From the NCBI GenBank assembly GCA_023242925.1, contig CP096134.1:2003501-2067500 (forward strand): 64,000 nucleotides of DNA, read 5' to 3'. Positions 59,754 to 64,000 of this stretch are shown one piece after another. Source of the DNA: Hyphomonadaceae bacterium JAD_PAG50586_4. GTDB taxonomy: Bacteria > Pseudomonadota > Alphaproteobacteria > Caulobacterales > Aquidulcibacteraceae. A model generated the notes under the pieces. It worked only from the letters and a program-made list of their open reading frames with translations. It made no database searches and was not told where the DNA came from. Made by a program: the position numbers and the translations under genes. The stretch's first letter is position 1; each line of letters begins with the position of its first letter.

Positions 59754-60541
59754 GCTCTGCTGCGGCGCGCTTCATACAACGCGACAGCGGCCGCCGCAGA
59801 CACGTTCAAGCTTTCCATGATAGGCGCAATCGGGATACGCGCACGCTTTTCGCATGCTTCGGCGACGGCGGGGCGCAAGCCTTTGCCTTCAGCACCGAGC
59901 ACGAGGGCGACGGGACGTTTGTCATTTAGCGCTTCTTCGAGGGTGAGTTCAGCTTCGCCCTCAAGCGCCACGGTGATGTAGCCGAGCGAGCGTAACGTTT
60001 CGATTGCGCGACCGAGATTGACTGCGCGCACGTGCGGCACGAGTTCGATGGCGCCGGCGGCGGCCTTGGCGAGCACTCCGGTCAGCGGCGGTGATTTGCG
60101 ATCCTGCAACACGATCGCGCGCGCACCGAACGCCACAGCGGAGCGGAACGCTGCGCCCACATTTTGTGGATCGGTCACGCCGTCGAGCACGAGCACGCTG
60201 CGGCCGTCGGGCGGGCCTGCCGCCGCTTCAAGCGAGACCGGTTCAATCGGGTGCGCGCGGACCGCCAGCCCCTGGTGTACGGCGCCGGGCGGCAACATGC
60301 CGTCGATCGCGTCGGGCTCAAGGATTTGCGGTCTGATGTTTTCGGGCAGACGGGAAGCAGCGTTCTTGGTGGCGACGATGCGCTCAATCCGCCGCGCTGG
60401 ATTCGCTATTGCCGCGAGCGACGCGTGCACGCCCCAAACCCAGGACGGGCCGCCAAACTCTTCCTCAAACTGCCGGCGCGGCAGTTTATCTTCGGGAATG
60501 CCGTGGGCGGGACGTTGAGATGGTGGCGGACGCTTGTTCAA
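59750..60541 (-). CDS. rlmB: TrmH-family rRNA 2'-O-methyltransferase (RlmB-like)
   Basis: 263 residues. N-terminal substrate-binding part (WVWGVHASLAAIANPARRIE), then the SpoU knot: VLVLDGVTDPQNVGAAFRSA (motif 1), VALVLGAEGKGLRP (motif 2), IPIAPIMESLNVSAAAAVAL (motif 3). Probably 2'-O-methylates G2251-type sites in 23S rRNA. Downstream of the tRNA-Tyr gene. Confidence 0.92.
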   Translation of the reverse strand: MNKRPPPSQRPAHGIPEDKLPRRQFEEEFGGPSWVWGVHASLAAIANPARRIERIVATKNAASRLPENIRPQILEPDAIDGMLPPGAVHQGLAVRAHPIEPVSLEAAAGPPDGRSVLVLDGVTDPQNVGAAFRSAVAFGARAIVLQDRKSPPLTGVLAKAAAGAIELVPHVRAVNLGRAIETLRSLGYITVALEGEAELTLEEALNDKRPVALVLGAEGKGLRPAVAEACEKRARIPIAPIMESLNVSAAAAVALYEARRSRA

Positions 60542-60649
60542 GGCTGGCTCCTATGGTCCGCCTTCGCCCGAGTGGGCTTCGGCGAGACAGCCTTCGCGCG
60601 ATCTAGAGTGGGATTTGGCTTGCCCAGCCATAGCGCGAAGCGCGAAGGC

Positions 60650-60736
60650 TGGTGGAAGGGGCTGGATCTCGAACCAGCGTACGCTCGCGCGGGCAGATTT
60701 ACAGTCTGCTGCCATTAACCACTCGGCCACCCTTCC
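60650..60736 (-). tRNA. tRNA-Tyr (anticodon GTA)
   Basis: 87 nt with encoded CCA: acceptor GGAAGGG/CCCTTCC, D-arm TGGCCGAGTGGTTAATGGCA, anticodon arm GCAGACTGTAAATCTGC, long variable arm, T-arm CTGGTTCGAGATCCAG. Confidence 0.97.
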
Positions 60737-60803
60737 AGCCGGAGCGCGGCTTCTAGCGGGCATGTTCGCGGTGTTCAAGCGCTGAAGGTGCGGCGGAAGC
60801 GCT

Positions 60804-60877
60804 TGGAGCGGGTAGAGGGAATCGAACCCTCGTCTTCAGCTTGGAAGGCTGCGGCTCTACCATTGAGCTATACCCGC
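60804..60877 (-). tRNA. tRNA-Gly (anticodon TCC)
   Basis: 74 nt with encoded CCA: acceptor GCGGGTA/TACCCGC, D-arm AGCTCAATGGTAGAGC, anticodon arm CAGCCTTCCAAGCTG, T-arm GAGGGTTCGATTCCCTC. Lies 67 bp upstream of tRNA-Tyr in the same direction. Confidence 0.97.
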
Positions 60878-61058
60878 GAGCGGACCGCCAGATAGCCGGT
60901 TAGCCTCGTTTAGTCGAGCGGCCGAGGCCTGCAGGTTCTGAGGCATTTTTCGGCGCCCGCGCGAACCTGTGACAATTCTTACACGCTGACATTGCCCGCG
61001 CCTCGGTTTCGCGAAATGGTGGGGTGCTCGGGGGAGCTGAGGGTCGGGGGAGGCGGTC

Positions 61059-61868
61059 ATGCCGCTATCGAGAGCGATGCCTCGCATTTGGGTCGGTGCA
61101 GCCGCGCTGGCGGTGTTTGTGTGCGCCGCCGCCACCGCCTGGTCGCAATCCAGCACCGCGCGCATGCCGCGCGAGATCAGCAGCGGCGCGCGTGAGATGG
61201 TCGTGCAACGCGTCGAATCCGAAGTTTCCCAGGCAGAGGTGTTGGCTGCGGTTCAGGCCCAGCTTGACCGCGAGACGATGTGTTTTCCGTGGCCCAGTGT
61301 GTGGCTCGACCCGGCCCAGCGCCGGCGCGTTTTCATCGTGCGGTTCGATTTGATGGAGCGCGATTGGGGCGCGGAGGTCACGGCGCGGACGCGTGCGCGG
61401 ATCAACGAGTTCGTTGAAATGGGCGTTCTGGTGGCGCGCGAGCAATCCGATATCGGCCCGGGCGTGATTGAATACCGGCTCACGCGCTTGGGTGACGAGC
61501 GCTTAGTGGGTTCACCCAATAGCGGCCGGATGTCTTTCTGCATGCCGTCCGAGCGCCGCGTGCTTGAAGTGCTTGAGACGCAATTTGGCGATTATCCGTG
61601 CGGGACGCTGCAGGCGCGCTTCCGCCATGTCGCTGACGCTTGGCCGAGTTGGGCGCGCGCGCAATCAATTCAGACGCGGATCAATGACACGTGGGGAATA
61701 ATTGGCTCGCCCGGCGAGGGCGCGGTGTCCATGAGCCGGCAATGGTTCAGCGATGATCCGCCAGATGGCCGCGAGAACGGCCAGCTCCGTTCAGTGTGCT
61801 TCGATCCTGAAGTGCGCGCTGTTCGTGGCGAGGACATGGAACTCTATCTCGCCGCGCCAGCGCAATAG
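61059..61868 (+). CDS. Hypothetical exported protein
   Basis: 269 residues with a signal peptide (MPRIWVGAAALAVFVCAAAT, AWSQ). Mixed alpha/beta (VFIVRFDLMERDWGAEVTAR, EYRLTRLGDERLVGSP, RFRHVADAWPSWARAQSIQT), four Cys. No family recognised. Monocistronic, closed by the terminator at 61868-61891. Confidence 0.75.
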   Translation: MPLSRAMPRIWVGAAALAVFVCAAATAWSQSSTARMPREISSGAREMVVQRVESEVSQAEVLAAVQAQLDRETMCFPWPSVWLDPAQRRRVFIVRFDLMERDWGAEVTARTRARINEFVEMGVLVAREQSDIGPGVIEYRLTRLGDERLVGSPNSGRMSFCMPSERRVLEVLETQFGDYPCGTLQARFRHVADAWPSWARAQSIQTRINDTWGIIGSPGEGAVSMSRQWFSDDPPDGRENGQLRSVCFDPEVRAVRGEDMELYLAAPAQ

Positions 61869-61891
61869 GGAGCCGCCCGAAAGCGGCTCCC
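61868..61891. terminator. Bidirectional stem-loop terminator
   Basis: Perfect nine-base stem GGGAGCCGC / GCGGCTCCC with loop CCGAAA between the convergent ends of the exported protein gene and the receptor gene. There is no long T-run, but position and stem strength support termination on both sides. Confidence 0.75.
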
Positions 61892-61898
61892 TTGGGGT

Positions 61899-62933
61899 TT
61901 ACGGATTGATGCGAATGCCGACGAGTACGTTCGCCGGCGCGCCGGCAAAGCCGTTCACTGGCTCGTAGGTCTCATCAAGCACGTTGTCGGCCGCGATGTA
62001 GAGTTTCACCTCTTCGCTCACCGCCCACGCCGCCGAAGCGCGCAGGATGTCGTACGCTTCCACCTCAGCTACGCCCGACCAGAAGCCAAGATCGCTATAG
62101 ACGGTGTCGAGGCGCGAGCCGACTTGGCGCCAGGAGATTTGGCCGCTTAACGCGCCGTGCTCCGCAGCGAGTTCTACGCTCCACGCCTCTTGCGGGCGGC
62201 GTTGCAATGCAAGTTCAGTTGCAGCGTTGACGGCGTCGGTGTTGGCGTAAATCACACGCGCTGTGAGCCAATCTGTTGGACGCATCGCGACGCGCGCTTC
62301 GGCGTATTGGATTTCGGCGCGATCGACATTGCCGTACGAGAAGCCGACGAAGCCGATCAGATCCTCGATCTCACTGGAGCGATAGAGCGCCCCGAGTTCG
62401 AGGCCGTCACCTTGGCCAAACAATGCAAAGCGCGCGTTGGCGCCGATTTCCCACGTCTCTGCGCTTTCCGGATCAAGCGTGGCGTTGCCGTAGAATGGCG
62501 CGAAACGCTCGAACAAGGATGGCGCGCGATAGCTTGTGCCGTAGGAGGCGTAGATGCGCGCGCTTTCTCCCATCGGATAGGCCGCGCCGGCGCGCCAGAT
62601 GGTTTCTTGGCCGAAGCCGTCGAAATCATCTTGGCGCACCGCGGCGGTGACATTGAGCCGGCCGAGCGCGCCTTGAGCGGCGACATAAGCGCCCCAATGC
62701 TCCTGCGCGCCCACGACGGGGGCGCCGAAATTCACGGCCTCAATGGTTTCGTCTTCTGTTTGCGCGCCAAACAGCAGCGTCCAATCCGGTGTGACCGACC
62801 ACGTTGCAGTGAAATCGGCGTAGTCGCGATCGCCGTGATACGCGTCGGCGGTGATTGCGAAATCGGAGGTCACGCGATCGGTTTTGAGCGCCCCCCGCTC
62901 AGGCGCAGCGAAAGCGCATCGCTCAACGCCCAA
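61899..62933 (-). CDS. btuB: BtuB-like TonB-dependent receptor, C-terminal barrel
   Basis: Beta-barrel strands with aromatic girdles, ending NVLVGIRINP. Blocks such as SYGTSYRAPSLFERFAPFYG and LYIAADNVLDETYEPVNGFA are typical of TonB receptors. Meaningful sequence starts at about 62890 (ALKTDRVTSDFAITAD). The CCCCCC run at 62891-62896 is one base short and separates it from the N-terminal part; corrected length 624 residues. Confidence 0.85.
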   Translation of the reverse strand: MGVERCAFAAPERGALKTDRVTSDFAITADAYHGDRDYADFTATWSVTPDWTLLFGAQTEDETIEAVNFGAPVVGAQEHWGAYVAAQGALGRLNVTAAVRQDDFDGFGQETIWRAGAAYPMGESARIYASYGTSYRAPSLFERFAPFYGNATLDPESAETWEIGANARFALFGQGDGLELGALYRSSEIEDLIGFVGFSYGNVDRAEIQYAEARVAMRPTDWLTARVIYANTDAVNAATELALQRRPQEAWSVELAAEHGALSGQISWRQVGSRLDTVYSDLGFWSGVAEVEAYDILRASAAWAVSEEVKLYIAADNVLDETYEPVNGFAGAPANVLVGIRINP

Positions 62934-63772
62934 CTCGCGCCCAGACGCCAGAGTGAGGTGTCGCTTTGAATTTCGGCCTCGGGGTTTTCAGCGATGTCGC
63001 CGAAGACGCCAGGGTCGTAATCGACGTGTGCTTCGCGCTGGCGCAACAAGAGATCAATCGCGAGCGCATCGCTCAGCGCGTAATCAAAGAGGCCGGTGAG
63101 CGTTGTGATGTCGGCGCCGTCTTCCTCGCCCGTGTGCGTTGAGATGCGTTCGGGCACGATGTCATAGCCTGCGCTGGCATAGCCTTCGGCATTCAGCGCG
63201 TAGCGCAAGCGCCCGAGCGTGCCGTTGGCGCCGACGTTCGCCGTCAGCGTTTCAAACGAGCCCGCCGCGACTTCAAGGCGCGGGTTGAGTGCGCCTTCGC
63301 CGCCGCGACGCGGCACTACGTTCACGACGCCGCCGAGGGCGCCCGAGCCATAAAGTGCGGAGAGGGGGCCCTGCACAACCTCGATGCGGGAGGCGTCGCC
63401 CAACGTGTCTTGGCCAGCGTCGAACACGCTTTCTGGCGTTGACGGGTCGTCGAGCCGAACGCCGTCGAACAGCACCAGCGTGTGGTTGGATTCAAATCCG
63501 CCGCTGAAGATCGAGGTTTGTTGGCCGATCGGGCCGGTGCGCGGCGCTTGGATACCGGGTACTCCGGCCAGTGCTTGGTCGAGCGAAAGCTCGCCGCGTG
63601 TGCGCGCTGCATCGGCCTCGATCACGGTGACAGAGGCGGGCAGGCTTTCGACAGCGACGGGCGCGGGCGCGCCGGTGACGACAATCAGCTCATCGGTTTG
63701 CTGCGCGTAAGCGGGCGTGGCGATGAGATACACGGCCGCCAACAGGGCGGCTTTGGTGGAGTAAAGGCGCAT
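62870..63772 (-). CDS. btuB: BtuB-like TonB-dependent receptor, N-terminal plug and first strands
   Basis: ATG 63772 gives a signal peptide (AALLAAVYLIATPAYAQQ). A TonB box-like DELIVVTG and the plug domain follow (SVTVIEADAARTRGELSLDQ, GVPGIQAPRTGPIGQQTSIF, RIEVVQGPLSALYGSGALGG). Vitamin B12 as substrate is supported by the cobalamin riboswitch upstream. An in-frame extension to 63952 lies inside that leader and is not expected to be translated. Confidence 0.9.
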   Translation of the reverse strand: MRLYSTKAALLAAVYLIATPAYAQQTDELIVVTGAPAPVAVESLPASVTVIEADAARTRGELSLDQALAGVPGIQAPRTGPIGQQTSIFSGGFESNHTLVLFDGVRLDDPSTPESVFDAGQDTLGDASRIEVVQGPLSALYGSGALGGVVNVVPRRGGEGALNPRLEVAAGSFETLTANVGANGTLGRLRYALNAEGYASAGYDIVPERISTHTGEEDGADITTLTGLFDYALSDALAIDLLLRQREAHVDYDPGVFGDIAENPEAEIQSDTSLWRLGASWALSDALSLRLSGGRSKPIA

Positions 63773-63924
63773 AGGAGCGTCCCCTTTTGCAGACACGCCT
63801 CGTCCCCAAGGGCGCGTCGAACAGCGACAAGCGGGGCGCGAAGAAGCGCGGGGCCGCCCGCGTCGCTGCTGCGGAGACTTCCGGTTCGACGGCTGATCCC
63901 GGCCGGGCGAACGAGCGACGTGCG

Positions 63925-64000
63925 GGGGCAGGTCTCCTGGCTCGCGGGTCATTGCGGGTTCGCCGCCTTCCCAGCCCGTTTCGGGGCCAGTGGCATTTGG
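63925..64000 (-). promoter_or_regulatory. Cobalamin riboswitch, 3' half (cut by window edge)
   Basis: On the minus strand: GCCACTGG (63994-63987), GGGCTGGGAAGGC, ATGACCCGCGAG and the B12 box GAGCCAGGAGACCTGCC (63943-63927). These match the conserved core of the cobalamin element; the 5' part lies beyond the window. The ~150-nt expression platform (63773-63926) precedes btuB, so adenosylcobalamin should lower its expression. Confidence 0.9.

Noticed and set aside
1..64000. CRISPR arrays, insertion sequences, integrases
   Set aside because: I looked for regularly spaced repeats, transposase and recombinase motifs and found none; the only repeats are the palindromic family and protein-level repeats.

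Overview
This window looks like chromosomal DNA of a high-GC alphaproteobacterium, probably near the Caulobacterales/Hyphomonadaceae. Pointers are the nuoA-B-C-D-E-F order with small interspersed genes, repeated N-acetylmuramidase-type proteins, a cobalamin riboswitch in front of a BtuB-like receptor, and Tat/lipoprotein leaders. This is inferred from gene content, not from a marker tree.

The left ~38.5 kb is accessory and dense in conflict or immunity-type genes. In order it holds: a helicase plus DUF3883 pair (1-1.7 kb); a TIR protein with a partner (2.5-4 kb); a MoxR ATPase, a giant beta-propeller/membrane/TIR protein and a propeller protein with three muramidase domains, followed by an MltB transglycosylase and a muramidase lipoprotein (4-15.5 kb); a five-gene minus-strand operon of metalloprotease, MBL hydrolase, patatin, Trypco1 protein and trypsin-like protease (15.9-21.7 kb); a decayed second DUF3883 gene; a DUF4062-STAND-ankyrin sensor of about 1790 residues (22.2-27.5 kb); two caspase-like proteins with OmpA-like tails, an M23 endopeptidase, and a TIR-propeller-RlpA-M23 fusion (27.9-36.7 kb); and a truncated toxin with its XRE antitoxin. 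The region ends near a 46-nt tRNA-Asp 3' remnant at 38.45 kb, a typical island attachment scar. A dispersed palindromic repeat of about 100 bp occurs four times, only in this part.

The right part (38.7-64 kb) is core-like: a Sel1/prolyl-hydroxylase gene, nuoABCDEF with six extra small genes, Hpt, NAD kinase, an aldolase, an RND efflux pair, cytochrome c, two further muramidases, metG, a 2OG oxygenase, rlmB, three intact tRNAs, and btuB with the 3' half of its riboswitch.

Reading frames break at about twenty places, mostly by one base and often in short G, C or A runs. They occur even in NAD kinase, which is normally essential. Correcting one base restores full-length family members, so most breaks are probably sequence or assembly errors. 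The two halves of such genes are listed separately and cross-referenced.

The recurring theme is a sensor or death-domain module (TIR, caspase, STAND, beta-propeller) linked by fusion or operon to peptidoglycan-directed domains (muramidase, MltB, RlpA, M23, OmpA-like) or to a hydrolase set. The best candidate for an undescribed system is the MoxR/propeller-TIR/propeller-muramidase module, with the caspase/TIR-RlpA-M23 cluster as a second one.
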